Shown: in pieces, positions 1-6,883 of the stretch
Position numbering within the stretch: position 1 is the first letter of the stretch
Layout of the letters: each line of letters starts with the position of its first letter
Assembly: GCF_900128475.1 (NCBI RefSeq)
Contig: NZ_LT635836.1
Coordinates: forward strand, 572,526 to 636,525
Direction: 5' to 3'
From: Mediterranea massiliensis
GTDB taxonomy: Bacteria > Bacteroidota > Bacteroidia > Bacteroidales > Bacteroidaceae
DNA length: 64,000 nucleotides
Notes under the pieces: generated by a model
The model's database searches: none
What the model was told of the DNA's origin: nothing
Seen by the model: the letters and a program-made list of their open reading frames with translations, nothing else
Program-made: the position numbers and the translations under genes

Positions 1-42
1 CTGTCACGCATGGGGTCACGGGTTCGAGTCCCGTACGCACCG
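1..42 (+). tRNA. tRNA-Asp (anticodon GTC), 3' part only
   Basis: The visible part begins at C32 of the anticodon loop. It reads CTGTCAC (anticodon GTC), the anticodon-stem 3' strand GCATG, variable loop GGGTC, T stem-loop ACGGG-TTCGAGT-CCCGT, acceptor strand ACGCACC and discriminator G at 42. No CCA is encoded. The 5' half lies before the window. The 3' end is the ICE attachment site and remains intact after insertion. Confidence 0.93.
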
Positions 43-43
43 C
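21..43. repeat. attL: ICE left attachment site in the tRNA-Asp 3' end
   Basis: This 23-bp stretch recurs at 49529-49551 with three mismatches; the last 13 bp (CCGTACGCACCGC) are identical. It covers the T loop to the acceptor end, a typical target for tyrosine integrases. Strand exchange is inferred to fall inside the identical 13 bp. Confidence 0.88.
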
Positions 44-80
44 TTACGAAAAAAGACTGAAATAAGAAAGTCGAAGACAA

Positions 81-116
81 TATCCTCAAAGTCAGTAACT
101 TTGGGGATATTTTTTT
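81..116 (+). terminator. Rho-independent terminator inside the ICE left end
   Basis: A 12-bp stem (TATCCTCAAAGT / ACTTTGGGGATA, one G-T pair) with a 5-nt loop is followed by seven Ts. It lies just inside the ICE, 38 bp past the tRNA end, so it should stop transcription from tRNA-Asp, or from the ICE right end in the circular form, before it reaches the integrase. Confidence 0.85.
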
Positions 117-170
117 GTTATACCACGACAGATGAATACCCCGTTGGAAGTCGAAAATTGGACAAATCGA

Positions 171-284
171 GTAACCAAATCGTAACCAAGAAAAAAAACG
201 GGAATTTTGGTTACGACTTCGTAGATATGTCGTTGATTTGTCGTTGTTTACGTTCAATTTTATCGACACGCCGTAACCTAAAAT
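171..284. promoter_or_regulatory. Putative integrase arm-type sites, left end
   Basis: Copies of a CGTAACC-type motif: GTAACCAA at 171-178, CGTAACCAAG at 181-190, an inverted copy at 209-215 and CGTAACCTAAAAT at 272-284. Matching copies sit near the right end at 49457-49492, one sharing 13 nt with the 272 copy. Same-motif sites at both ends suggest integrase arm-binding sites. The role is inferred. The rest of 43-446 holds the terminator and int promoter and no convincing gene. Confidence 0.6.
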
Positions 285-393
285 CCTGAGCAGAAAAAGG
301 AAACAACCGGCACGTTTACGATTCATTTCATGAGGATACACGACAATGACCCTCAAATGTCTGTTTCATAGCCGCCAAGTGTCCGCCTGTGGA

Positions 394-425
394 TTGCGTC
401 AAGTGATTGTCAAACAGTATTTTTG
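394..425 (+). promoter_or_regulatory. Candidate int promoter
   Basis: A perfect Bacteroides -7 box TATTTTTG (418-425) with a TTG at 394-396, 21 nt upstream, in the -33 position. It would give a very short leader ahead of the integrase start at 447. Confidence 0.6.
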
Positions 426-446
426 CAACAAAAAACTTAAAAGCGC

Positions 447-1670
447 ATGAAACGGAACACATTCAGCGTACTTTGTTACGCAAGGAAAAGGGAACAAGGA
501 AAGGACAAGCAATATCCTATCATGGTTCGCATCACCATTGACAGCGAACAGGTACAGTTCAACTCACAGTTAATGGTGGATAAGAAGATGTGGAAGGACG
601 GTGGCGTAGTCGGTCGTAGTGCGACGGCGGTGTATTTGCGCACGCAGATAGAGAAAATCAAGACCGACATTACCCGCATCTACGAAAAGGAAATCGAAAA
701 CAACCGCTACCCTTCACCGCTGAAGCTGAAGAACATCTATCTGGGCATTGAAACGAAAGCCAACACGCTGCTGACCGTGTTCAAGAAGATGAACGAGGAA
801 AAGCGGAAGGAAGTGGGCACGTCGCTCTCACAGAACACCTACAAGAAATACGACCTGACATACCGCCGTATGGAAGAATACATTCAGTTCAGGTTCAGGA
901 AAGAAAAGTATAAAGACATTCCATTGACGGAAATCAACGAGGAATTTATCAACGGCTTCCGCAACTTCCTGCGTGTGGACAAGAAGGTCGGCCACAACGC
1001 CACCTCGAAGATGATGCAACTGTTCAAGAAAGCCGTTACCCGCGCAAGGAACGCCGGTCTTATCCAGTTCAACCCATTCACGCAGCCCATCACCTTCGTT
1101 CAGGTGGACAAAGGCTTTCTGACGATGGACGAACTCCAGAGCATTATGGACAAGGAGATTGAAGTGGAACGCCTGCAACGGGTGCGCGACGTCTTTGTAT
1201 TTTCCTGTTGGACGGGGTTGGCGTACATAGACGTATATCTGCTCAAAGACGAACATATCCAGAAGTATCTGGACGGCAACTATTGGATTATCTCCAAGCG
1301 CCATAAGACCGGTGTGCCCATCAACGTGCGCCTGTTGGACATTCCCCTGCGCATCCTGCAAAAGTACAAGGGTAAACAGCCCGACCACCGCGCCCTGCCC
1401 ATGCCGAGCAATCAGAAGATGAACGCATATCTGAAGGAACTCGCTGATATTTGCGGAATTAGGAAGAACCTGACCTATCACCTCGCAAGACACACGTTCG
1501 CCACAACCGTTACGCTAACTAACGGAGTATCAATAGAATCCGTATCAAAAATGTTGGGACATACTAATATTCGCACTACGCAAATCTACGCGAAGGTAAT
1601 CAACCAGAAAAGCGGCAGTGAGATGGAAGCCCTTTCCGACAGGCTGCATGTATCCATGAACGCATTATAG
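447..1670 (+). CDS. int: ICE tyrosine integrase, IntDOT-like
   Basis: A site-specific tyrosine recombinase that inserts and excises the ICE at tRNA-Asp. Length (407 residues) and layout fit Bacteroides ICE integrases: N-terminal arm-binding domain (about 1-100), SAM-like core-binding domain (about 105-215), catalytic domain (about 225-407). Visible catalytic residues are K287, H345, R348, H372 and the nucleophile Y381 (in QIYAKV). The canonical first arginine is absent: the motif reads TGLAY, with Ala259. IntDOT of CTnDOT also lacks this arginine and is reported to use R247; an arginine stands at 247 here too. The gene is 404 bp from the tRNA end, as expected for an integrase beside its att site, and is followed 14 bp later by a degenerate paralogue with a strong ribosome site. 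Confidence 0.93.
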   Translation: MKRNTFSVLCYARKREQGKDKQYPIMVRITIDSEQVQFNSQLMVDKKMWKDGGVVGRSATAVYLRTQIEKIKTDITRIYEKEIENNRYPSPLKLKNIYLGIETKANTLLTVFKKMNEEKRKEVGTSLSQNTYKKYDLTYRRMEEYIQFRFRKEKYKDIPLTEINEEFINGFRNFLRVDKKVGHNATSKMMQLFKKAVTRARNAGLIQFNPFTQPITFVQVDKGFLTMDELQSIMDKEIEVERLQRVRDVFVFSCWTGLAYIDVYLLKDEHIQKYLDGNYWIISKRHKTGVPINVRLLDIPLRILQKYKGKQPDHRALPMPSNQKMNAYLKELADICGIRKNLTYHLARHTFATTVTLTNGVSIESVSKMLGHTNIRTTQIYAKVINQKSGSEMEALSDRLHVSMNAL

Positions 1671-1684
1671 AAAGGAGGACAAAT

Positions 1685-2326
1685 ATGAGAACGATAGAAA
1701 GACAGCTTAGAGCCAGACAAACGGCGGTGGGTCTGAACGAAAAGGAATTGAGCAGACTGATGAAAGCCACGTTTGACACACCGCGTTTGGAACAGGTGCG
1801 TGACCTTTTCATCTTTTCGAGCTTTACAGGCCTGCATTACCAGAACCTGAAATCCCTCCGTAAAGAGAATTTCCACAACAAGTACGGGCAGAAGTGGATT
1901 TTCATGGTAAGGGAGCAGACCGACGCTTTCATCCACATTCCCCTGCTGCCTGTCCCACAAATGATATTGGAGAAGTACAAAGTCCGGTTTGCCGGAACGG
2001 ATGAACTGTTGCCCGTCCCCAGCAACCAACGGCTGAATGTCTATCTGAAAGAGATTGCGGAACTCTGCGGCATCGAAAAGAACATGACCATGTATCTGGC
2101 TTACCATACGTTCAAGGATACGATAACGACAAAAAACGGCATATCCACCGGTACGGTATGCCGCATGTTAGGGCGGTTCGACCTGCGCGGCCGCCATGCT
2201 TATGTTACCGACCGCATCATCAAGCGCGAAATGGACAGAGTGGCGCGTAACTGCACCCCGTTTGAAAAAATTGCGGCGCAATACATCATGACAACCAATA
2301 AATCCGTATATTGTCCCACCAAATAA
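1685..2326 (+). CDS. Catalytically degenerate integrase-like protein
   Basis: 213 residues that align with only the catalytic domain of the preceding integrase (shared blocks RDLFIFSSFTGL, LPVPSNQRLNVYLKEIAELC, YHTF, MLGR). Against int, K287 is Q, H345 is Y, R348 is Y and H372 is R; only the nucleophile-position tyrosine and the upstream Arg (VRDLF) survive. The arm and core-binding domains are missing. The frame is nevertheless open and starts behind a near-perfect ribosome site (AAAGGAGG), co-directional with int. It probably cannot cut DNA. A regulatory or int-interacting role is possible, or a relic of gene duplication. Function is inferred; the family relation is clear. Confidence 0.8.
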   Translation: MRTIERQLRARQTAVGLNEKELSRLMKATFDTPRLEQVRDLFIFSSFTGLHYQNLKSLRKENFHNKYGQKWIFMVREQTDAFIHIPLLPVPQMILEKYKVRFAGTDELLPVPSNQRLNVYLKEIAELCGIEKNMTMYLAYHTFKDTITTKNGISTGTVCRMLGRFDLRGRHAYVTDRIIKREMDRVARNCTPFEKIAAQYIMTTNKSVYCPTK

Positions 2327-2339
2327 AAACGATACCCCT

Positions 2340-2753
2340 ATGCTACACAGAGGAAACATCACCATCACCGGGCTGGAGGACATCAACCGCCACCCCACAG
2401 TCAGCGTCAGGCTGGAGAACGGCAACGTATGGCTCACCAAACATGAGCTTGCCCGCCTGTTCGGAGTGTTCATCCAGACGATAGACGCCAATATGCGCTC
2501 CATCTTCAAGTCGCGCATCCTGAACGAGAGCGAGGCAACCATCACGGAGAAGCAGGATAAGCGATACGTTACCTACTATAATCTGGAGGCCGTCATTTTT
2601 CTCAGCTTCCGCATCAACACCTATTGCACGAAGCTGTTCCGCGAATGGGTGCTGAATTCCCTGTGCGAGTACAAGCGGCTGAAGGAGAAGCAACCCGAAG
2701 TCCTTGTCGTGTTCAACGCTTCGGACAACCAGACCTTTATCTCGTATAACTGA
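2340..2753 (+). CDS. RhuM-like DNA-binding protein
   Basis: 137 residues starting 13 bp after the degenerate integrase, in the same apparent operon. The central part (NVWLTKHELARLFGV, then a helix with IDANMRSIFKS and a VTYYNLEAVIFLSFRI block) resembles the N-terminal domain of RhuM/virulence-type proteins, which carry a helix-turn-helix-like fold. The protein stops after this domain, so it is a short stand-alone version. Likely a DNA-binding accessory of the integration module; the target is unknown. A terminator follows, ending the int operon. Confidence 0.6.
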   Translation: MLHRGNITITGLEDINRHPTVSVRLENGNVWLTKHELARLFGVFIQTIDANMRSIFKSRILNESEATITEKQDKRYVTYYNLEAVIFLSFRINTYCTKLFREWVLNSLCEYKRLKEKQPEVLVVFNASDNQTFISYN

Positions 2754-2775
2754 AGTCCCCCGAATCCCGCAAAAG

Positions 2776-2816
2776 CGAGCCTTGTCCACGAAATAAAACC
2801 GGGCAAGGCTCGTTTT
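2776..2816 (+). terminator. Rho-independent terminator of the int operon
   Basis: A 12-bp stem (CGAGCCTTGTCC / GGGCAAGGCTCG, one G-T pair) with a 13-nt loop, followed by TTTT. It separates the int operon from the phosphoribosyltransferase-like gene, whose promoter overlaps the terminator T tract. Confidence 0.85.
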
Positions 2817-2840
2817 GTATTCTCCAAACCCTTATCTTTG
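2814..2840 (+). promoter_or_regulatory. Candidate promoter of the phosphoribosyltransferase-like gene
   Basis: TTTG at 2814-2817 and a perfect -7 box TATCTTTG at 2833-2840, with a slightly short 15-nt spacing. It lies over the first codons of the longest reading frame, which argues that the gene really starts at the ATG at 2860. Confidence 0.6.
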
Positions 2841-2859
2841 GGCAGAAAAAGCCCCAAAG

Positions 2860-3777
2860 ATGATAGAAGACCTCCACATATCCGTCCCTCTTAGTGAAGT
2901 ACCCGAAGCCCAAGTGGGCAATTACTTCACCCTCTCCCGGATGCCCGGCGAGTTCCTGATAATCCAAAAACCCGACAACACGTTCTATTTCCTATGCAGC
3001 CGGGAGTGCGACATCGTGCGGATATGCGAGTCCTTCGACTGGTACATCGTATCGAAGGACGCTTTCAACGACCTCCTGAGCATCGGCATCGGTCTGGCCG
3101 ACAAGGAGAGCATCGACGGCGAGGTCTATCGCGTGCAGGACGAGGCCACGCTCTCCCTTTGGCGCGACATCCTCCGCTTCACCTTCGACAGCGATTTCGT
3201 GCGCCGGTTCTTCCCCTACAACACCCGTTTCAAGGGCAAGATGCGCATCGACGGCGCACTGTGCTTCTACATTCACGATTATTACCCCACGCGCTGCAAA
3301 GGCATCGCTGTGGAAGACCGCAAGACCAGCAACTTGGTTTTCCGATTCAAGGAAGGGCAGCAGGCGGCTCTCGTCGCCAAAATCTTCTCCCTCTGCATCG
3401 CCCGTATGCCTTTCTACAAGGAAAAGGCGGCCAATGCCGTGCTTATCCCCATTCCGGCGGCTACCCGTGAGCGCAACGCCGCCCGTTTCGCCCGGTTTTG
3501 CAGCCTCCTTTCGCGGCGTCTGAAAATCGTTGATGGTTTCCGTGCCACATGGATAAGGGAAGACCGTGAGCAGATGAAAGGCACTCATGGTCTTGATAAG
3601 CTCTCCAACCTCATTTTCCACCCCGTCTATTTTCAAGGACGCGATGTCTTTCTTGTGGACGACATCGTGTCCACCGGCGAGAACTTCACGCAGATGAAGC
3701 GCAGGCTGATGCAGCTTGGAGCCAACTCCGTTACCGGATTATTCTTGGGACGGACGGTGAAAATGGGGAAAGAATAA
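2860..3777 (+). CDS. Phosphoribosyltransferase-domain protein
   Basis: 305 residues. The C-terminal part carries a type I phosphoribosyltransferase PRPP loop, VFLVDDIVSTGENF, preceded by a short ComF-like region (VLIPIPAATRERNAARF). The N-terminal two thirds, rich in aromatic residues (FYFLCSRECDIVRICESFDWY), match nothing I recognise and may bind a substrate or partner. The start at 2860 is preferred over an upstream in-frame codon at 2815 because a promoter -7 box lies between them. The gene stands alone between a terminator and a 22-bp repeat array. A role in nucleotide salvage or DNA-uptake-like processing is possible but not shown. Confidence 0.65.
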   Translation: MIEDLHISVPLSEVPEAQVGNYFTLSRMPGEFLIIQKPDNTFYFLCSRECDIVRICESFDWYIVSKDAFNDLLSIGIGLADKESIDGEVYRVQDEATLSLWRDILRFTFDSDFVRRFFPYNTRFKGKMRIDGALCFYIHDYYPTRCKGIAVEDRKTSNLVFRFKEGQQAALVAKIFSLCIARMPFYKEKAANAVLIPIPAATRERNAARFARFCSLLSRRLKIVDGFRATWIREDREQMKGTHGLDKLSNLIFHPVYFQGRDVFLVDDIVSTGENFTQMKRRLMQLGANSVTGLFLGRTVKMGKE

Positions 3778-3808
3778 AAAGACACACCCTTGGTTTCGAC
3801 ATTTCCGC

Positions 3809-3912
3809 AAGTCGGGCAACCCAAAGTGCTGAGTTGGGCAACTCAGCTCGGTGAGTCGGGCAACTCAGCAAAACGAGTTGGGCAACTCACGGAAACGGGT
3901 TGGGCGACTTGC
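3809..3912. repeat. Five-copy 22-bp periodic repeat array
   Basis: Five units of core GAGTYGGGCAACTC recur with an exact 22-bp period (GGGC at 3814, 3836, 3858, 3880 and 3902). The core is an inverted repeat (GAGTT-GGGC-AACTC); the 8-nt linkers differ. The outer copies are degenerate. The array starts just after the phosphoribosyltransferase gene and has no convincing coding frame. Spacing of two helical turns suggests a protein-binding array or transcribed mini-hairpins. The rest of 3913-4171 shows no gene I can support. Confidence 0.85.
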
Positions 3913-4171
3913 AGGCTTGGGATAAATGCAAAGAATACAATATTCCAATCCCCGACCCATGCTGCGGAATGTAAAAGCCCGTCATTTCCGTCGGCAAGCA
4001 TATCCCCGTTCCCGTTGGGAATGGAAATACCCTTGCCGCCTACGCAAAACCGTAGAAACATGCCGCATGGTCAAGCGTGATGAACCAAATCATCACACCA
4101 TATCCCATACGCCACTTTTCCTTGCCCGGTTTTGCCGCAAGGTAGGCTTTTACGCTTGCCCGACCCGCCCG

Positions 4172-4447
4172 TTATTGCACGTTGCCGCCTTCGAGGGCGG
4201 AGTCGAAAGCACTATAATGGTCATCGTCATGCACGCTCAATGCCGCCACGAGGCTGTTCAACGTGCGCACGGCATCCAGCCGTTGTTCTGGCGAGCATTC
4301 CTCCGGATGGCTCAATACATCAATGGCGCAGGTCAGATGCGCCTTTGTCTGCTGCAAGGTGGACACATCTTGAATGGGAAACAGGTAGAAAAGTCCTTCA
4401 TCGGAAGAACGGACGATGCCCTTCAGGGCGGTAGCTTGTAATTCCAT
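4172..4447 (-). CDS. Small conserved-looking ICE protein
   Basis: 91 residues, acidic and leucine-rich (MELQATALKG, QDVSTLQQTKAHLTC, EECSPEQRLDAVRTLNSL), with normal protein-like composition; the overlapping plus-strand frames are not. A purine-rich stretch (CCGAAAGAT) precedes the ATG. I do not recognise the family. It runs opposite to the genes on either side and is preceded by a 16-bp inverted repeat (4468-4543) in its probable leader or promoter. Confidence 0.55.
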   Translation of the reverse strand: MELQATALKGIVRSSDEGLFYLFPIQDVSTLQQTKAHLTCAIDVLSHPEECSPEQRLDAVRTLNSLVAALSVHDDDHYSAFDSALEGGNVQ

Positions 4448-4467
4448 ATCTTTCGGGTATTAACAAA

Positions 4468-4543
4468 TGACGTAACGCTGCCGGCCACCGCACCCAAAGC
4501 ATCGCCAAACGCTTAATACAGAGTGAACCGGCAGGTTACGTCA
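4468..4543. repeat. Imperfect 16-bp inverted repeat upstream of the 4172-4447 gene
   Basis: TGACGTAACGCTGCCGG (4468-4484) pairs with CCGGCAGGTTACGTCA (4528-4543) across 43 nt, with one bulged base. Both arms contain CGTAAC, resembling the core of the putative integrase arm sites at the ICE ends. It may be an operator or a structured leader of the minus-strand gene; no function is shown. Confidence 0.6.
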
Positions 4544-4565
4544 AGGTATAACCTACCCGGTCCAT

Positions 4566-4763
4566 TTACCTCTGTATTTTGAAATTGGCGATTTCTGGAT
4601 GCCGGTAAATGAACAACATTACCACGATGCTATTTGCACCGCTGGCACAAAGGTAAGAAAATAACGCCAATAATCCATTGCCATCCTTAAAAACCTCCTT
4701 CGGAAAAATCCATTGCGGAGAGAAATCAATGTCCCTACGGTATGTTTCCCTTGCCGCTTTCAT
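4566..4763 (-). CDS. Small hypothetical protein with MKAARET start
   Basis: 65 residues; a charged N-terminus (MKAARETYRRDID) is followed by a hydrophobic segment (GLLALFSYLCASGANSIVVMLFIY) that could span the membrane. A good minus-strand promoter lies 60 bp upstream, which supports expression. Its first codons nearly repeat those of the gene at 5002 (MKATRET). No family recognised. Confidence 0.45.
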   Translation of the reverse strand: MKAARETYRRDIDFSPQWIFPKEVFKDGNGLLALFSYLCASGANSIVVMLFIYRHPEIANFKIQR

Positions 4764-4821
4764 TCCCCATCACTCCACAATGTGCTATTGAAAGGTTGGG
4801 GGAGCTGACTTATTACGTGCG

Positions 4822-4856
4822 CAAAGGTAATTTCGGGTTTTGACGGACTAATCAAA
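4822..4856 (-). promoter_or_regulatory. Candidate minus-strand promoter for the 4566-4763 gene
   Basis: A perfect -7 box TACCTTTG on the minus strand (4822-4829) with TTTG about 23 nt upstream (4853-4856). It points to the small gene starting at 4763. Otherwise 4764-5001 shows no gene. Confidence 0.5.
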
Positions 4857-5001
4857 TTTTTTAGGCACAATCTCCACACTTCGCAGGCTCAGGTAGTATT
4901 CCACCGAAAAAATTTGCTTCTGCAAAACCCTGTCCTTTGCCCCGCTTACGAAATAAGTCAGCTCACCCAACTCGTCAATGCATAAAAAAAATGTCGTGAT
5001 T

Positions 5002-5240
5002 ATGAAAGCAACAAGAGAAACAAATGGAAATAAGTCGCTTCCCAATCTGCCTCTGCATAAATTCTTGGGCGTGGCGGTGAGGTTCTTCCTTGCGGCATTC
5101 TGCACATCCCTGTACGGTGGCTCCCTGCTGGTGTGGTTCGTCGGGTCGTGGCTGGTGTGGAACTTCCTTGCGGGTGTAGTACGTTTCCTGTGGGGCTGCC
5201 TTGTGTTCCTGTTGGCATTTGTTTCGCTTGTCGCTTTCAT
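5002..5240. repeat. 25-bp inverted repeat enclosing most of a small gene
   Basis: ATGAAAGCAACAAGAGAAAC... at 5002-5026 is repeated in inverted orientation at 5216-5240 with 23 of 25 bases identical. A third, weaker copy lies on the minus strand at 4741-4763. The first and third copies sit at apparent translation starts; the second is inside the 3' end of the gene. Inverted copies could be recombination sites, or folded RNA ends. Confidence 0.7.
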
Positions 5241-5262
5241 GGTCTGGGTATTAACACTCTAA
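5002..5262 (+). CDS. Small tryptophan-rich membrane protein
   Basis: 86 residues. After a polar start (MKATRETNGNKSLPNLPLHK) come hydrophobic helices rich in Trp, Phe, Leu and Val up to the C-terminus, suggesting two or three membrane spans. It is followed 12 bp later by the SLOG-family gene on the same strand. ATG 5002 is chosen because the upstream in-frame ATG at 4978 adds only a lysine-rich tail and falls in a poly-A run. An opposite-strand frame of 130 codons (4848-5240) is basic and repetitive and less likely. Function unknown. Confidence 0.6.
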   Translation: MKATRETNGNKSLPNLPLHKFLGVAVRFFLAAFCTSLYGGSLLVWFVGSWLVWNFLAGVVRFLWGCLVFLLAFVSLVAFMVWVLTL

Positions 5263-5274
5263 ACTCACATCATC

Positions 5275-5763
5275 ATGGAAACAACAGACATCTCAAAAAA
5301 CGTGTCGTTTACCGGACACCGCTCCGGCAGGATAAGCCAACCCATGCTCACCCTTTTTGCAGGCATGGTAACGGAAATCAAAAGCCTGTATGCTTCGGGA
5401 TGCCGTAATTTCTTCTCCGGCATGGCGGAAGGCGGCGATTTGGTTTTCGCCAAGGCGGTCTTGGCGGCAAGAAACGAATTGACCGACATTCGGCTGGTAG
5501 CTGCCATCCCGTTCCGGGAGCAGTCCGCACGCTATTCCGACATGAACAAGAGGCTTTACATCAGCCTGTTGGAAGAAGCGGACAAGACGGTTATCCTTTC
5601 AGAAAGCTATCACAAGGGCTGTTTCCACCGGCGCAACGACTTTCTGGTGGAACATGCGGCAATCATGCTCGCTTATTGGGACGGACTGCCCTATGGCGGC
5701 ACATACTATACCATAGGAAAGGCGCAGATGCTGAACAGAATAATTATAAACCTTTATAAATAA
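5275..5763 (+). CDS. SLOG-superfamily protein (DUF1273/YpsA-like)
   Basis: 162 residues, a Rossmann-like nucleotide-sensing fold. Key motifs: VSFTGHRSGRI near the N-terminus, FFSGMAEGGDLVFAKAVL (glycine-rich loop), RLVAAIPFREQ, and an AYWDG segment near the end. This pattern fits the DUF1273/YpsA group of SLOG proteins, thought to bind nucleotides or nucleotide-derived signals. It is embedded in a run of small ICE genes on the plus strand, all closely spaced. The ligand and role in the ICE are not known. Confidence 0.8.
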   Translation: METTDISKNVSFTGHRSGRISQPMLTLFAGMVTEIKSLYASGCRNFFSGMAEGGDLVFAKAVLAARNELTDIRLVAAIPFREQSARYSDMNKRLYISLLEEADKTVILSESYHKGCFHRRNDFLVEHAAIMLAYWDGLPYGGTYYTIGKAQMLNRIIINLYK

Positions 5764-5771
5764 GAACGCTT

Positions 5772-5990
5772 ATGAAACGGTACAGCAAGACTATCGCACA
5801 GCAGTGCAAGTATTATGAAGTGGAGGACATTTTCGAGTACATGGTGGAAACCTACATCAACGGCAACCACAGCACCTTTACCCGGCTGTTCAAGGAACTG
5901 GAGAAGGACGCACGCAGGTTGTTCATCGAATACCTGTTGTGGGAAGTCAATCCCCAATACCACGTGGAAATACTGAAAGCAACCATCTAA
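5772..5990 (+). CDS. Small acidic ICE protein
   Basis: 72 residues, starting 9 bp after the SLOG gene. Helical and charged (YYEVEDIFEYMVETY, LFKELEKDARRLFIEYLLWE). No family recognised. The tight spacing on both sides places it in the same plus-strand operon. Confidence 0.6.
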   Translation: MKRYSKTIAQQCKYYEVEDIFEYMVETYINGNHSTFTRLFKELEKDARRLFIEYLLWEVNPQYHVEILKATI

Positions 5991-6001
5991 AGAATTACGG
6001 T

Positions 6002-6592
6002 ATGGACAAGATAATATCCCAAATGACGAAAGAAGGAAAATTGCAGGCTTTGGCGGACTACCATGCCTGCAAGCGTGAGCGGCACATCATTCTCCGCTAT
6101 ATCCAGGCACTCCGCCGGGAAGATGCGGAACAGACCGCCTATTTCGAGAGCTTCGGCGAAAGCGTGCATCAAATTGTGCTGAACGTGAATACCTACGAGC
6201 GCAGGCTTGTTTTCGGCTATGTGGACAAGCAGTTCAACGAATATGGATGGATAAATGGCATGTTGCCCATCGTGGAGGAAATACGGTTGGACACATCCAA
6301 CGTGATACACATCGGCCAGTCCGTGAATGGCACGTATGCCGTTACGGTGAGCTGGTGTACCGGCACGGCAGGAGGCGGTAGCCACCCATCGGTATGGGAT
6401 GAACCCATTTCCGACTACAAGGAAGCGGTACGCACGGGAATACATCGGCTGGAAGGGCATTACACTTATGCGGAACGCCACTCCCTGACAGACAAGGGAA
6501 ATTACAACCCGAAGTATATCCGCAAGTTGAAAGCCGGATTGCGGGAACTGAAGTTACGCTATACCGCCCCGCAGCAGTTGAGCCTTTTTTGA
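6002..6592 (+). CDS. ICE protein with C-terminal clamp-binding-like motif
   Basis: 196 residues, start at ATG 6002, 12 bp after the previous stop. The N-terminal part is helical and basic (KLQALADYHACKRERHIIL); the middle is mixed (GYVDKQFNEYGWINGMLP, VSWCTGTAGGG). The last residues are PQQLSLF, matching the QL[SD]LF consensus for binding the bacterial DNA polymerase beta sliding clamp, and the position at the very C-terminus suits such a tag. No enzyme family recognised. A link to ICE replication is inferred from the tail alone. Confidence 0.65.
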   Translation: MDKIISQMTKEGKLQALADYHACKRERHIILRYIQALRREDAEQTAYFESFGESVHQIVLNVNTYERRLVFGYVDKQFNEYGWINGMLPIVEEIRLDTSNVIHIGQSVNGTYAVTVSWCTGTAGGGSHPSVWDEPISDYKEAVRTGIHRLEGHYTYAERHSLTDKGNYNPKYIRKLKAGLRELKLRYTAPQQLSLF

Positions 6593-6617
6593 TTATTCAC
6601 CTATAAATATATAATGT

Positions 6618-6875
6618 ATGGACGTAAAGATTGAAAGCATGATTTTCGGGTGGGACGAGCGGATACCCGAAGTGTTGGTAAAGTTCATCAATTCCGTGAC
6701 GCTGACAAAGGACGAACAGGAGCTTCGCGAACTGGTGAAAGTATTTGCACAAAGCAAGGAGTTCAACCGCTTCTTCGCTTTCGGATACGGGAGCAGCCAC
6801 TTTTGGCTCAAACAAAGGATGGCATCTGACCCGGACAAGTGCATGGAGAACCGCTTATTGATTGTCGAATTTTAA
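6618..6875 (+). CDS. Small hypothetical ICE protein
   Basis: 85 residues with protein-like composition: VKIESMIFGWDERIPEVLVK, then a helical segment (TLTKDEQELRELVKVFAQSK) and an aromatic C-terminal part. Same strand as and 25 bp after the clamp-motif protein; the next gene starts 9 bp after its end. Family not recognised. Confidence 0.6.
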   Translation: MDVKIESMIFGWDERIPEVLVKFINSVTLTKDEQELRELVKVFAQSKEFNRFFAFGYGSSHFWLKQRMASDPDKCMENRLLIVEF

Positions 6876-6883
6876 GGAATTGT

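Noticed and set aside
101..289. 62-codon frame in the ICE left end
   Set aside because: It starts in the terminator stem, covers the arm-like repeats, has odd composition and no ribosome site.
3809..3912. CRISPR array
   Set aside because: Units are 14-nt cores with 8-nt linkers, far too short for repeat-spacer structure, and no cas genes are present.
3790..4441. Plus-strand frames of 96 and 171 codons over the 22-bp array and beyond
   Set aside because: Open partly because of the repeats; composition is not protein-like, and the minus-strand 91-codon frame is better.
4848..5240. 130-codon minus-strand gene opposite the small membrane protein
   Set aside because: Basic, Thr/Pro/Arg-rich sequence typical of the antisense of a hydrophobic gene; it starts with an inverted-repeat copy, so it is kept only as a remote alternative.
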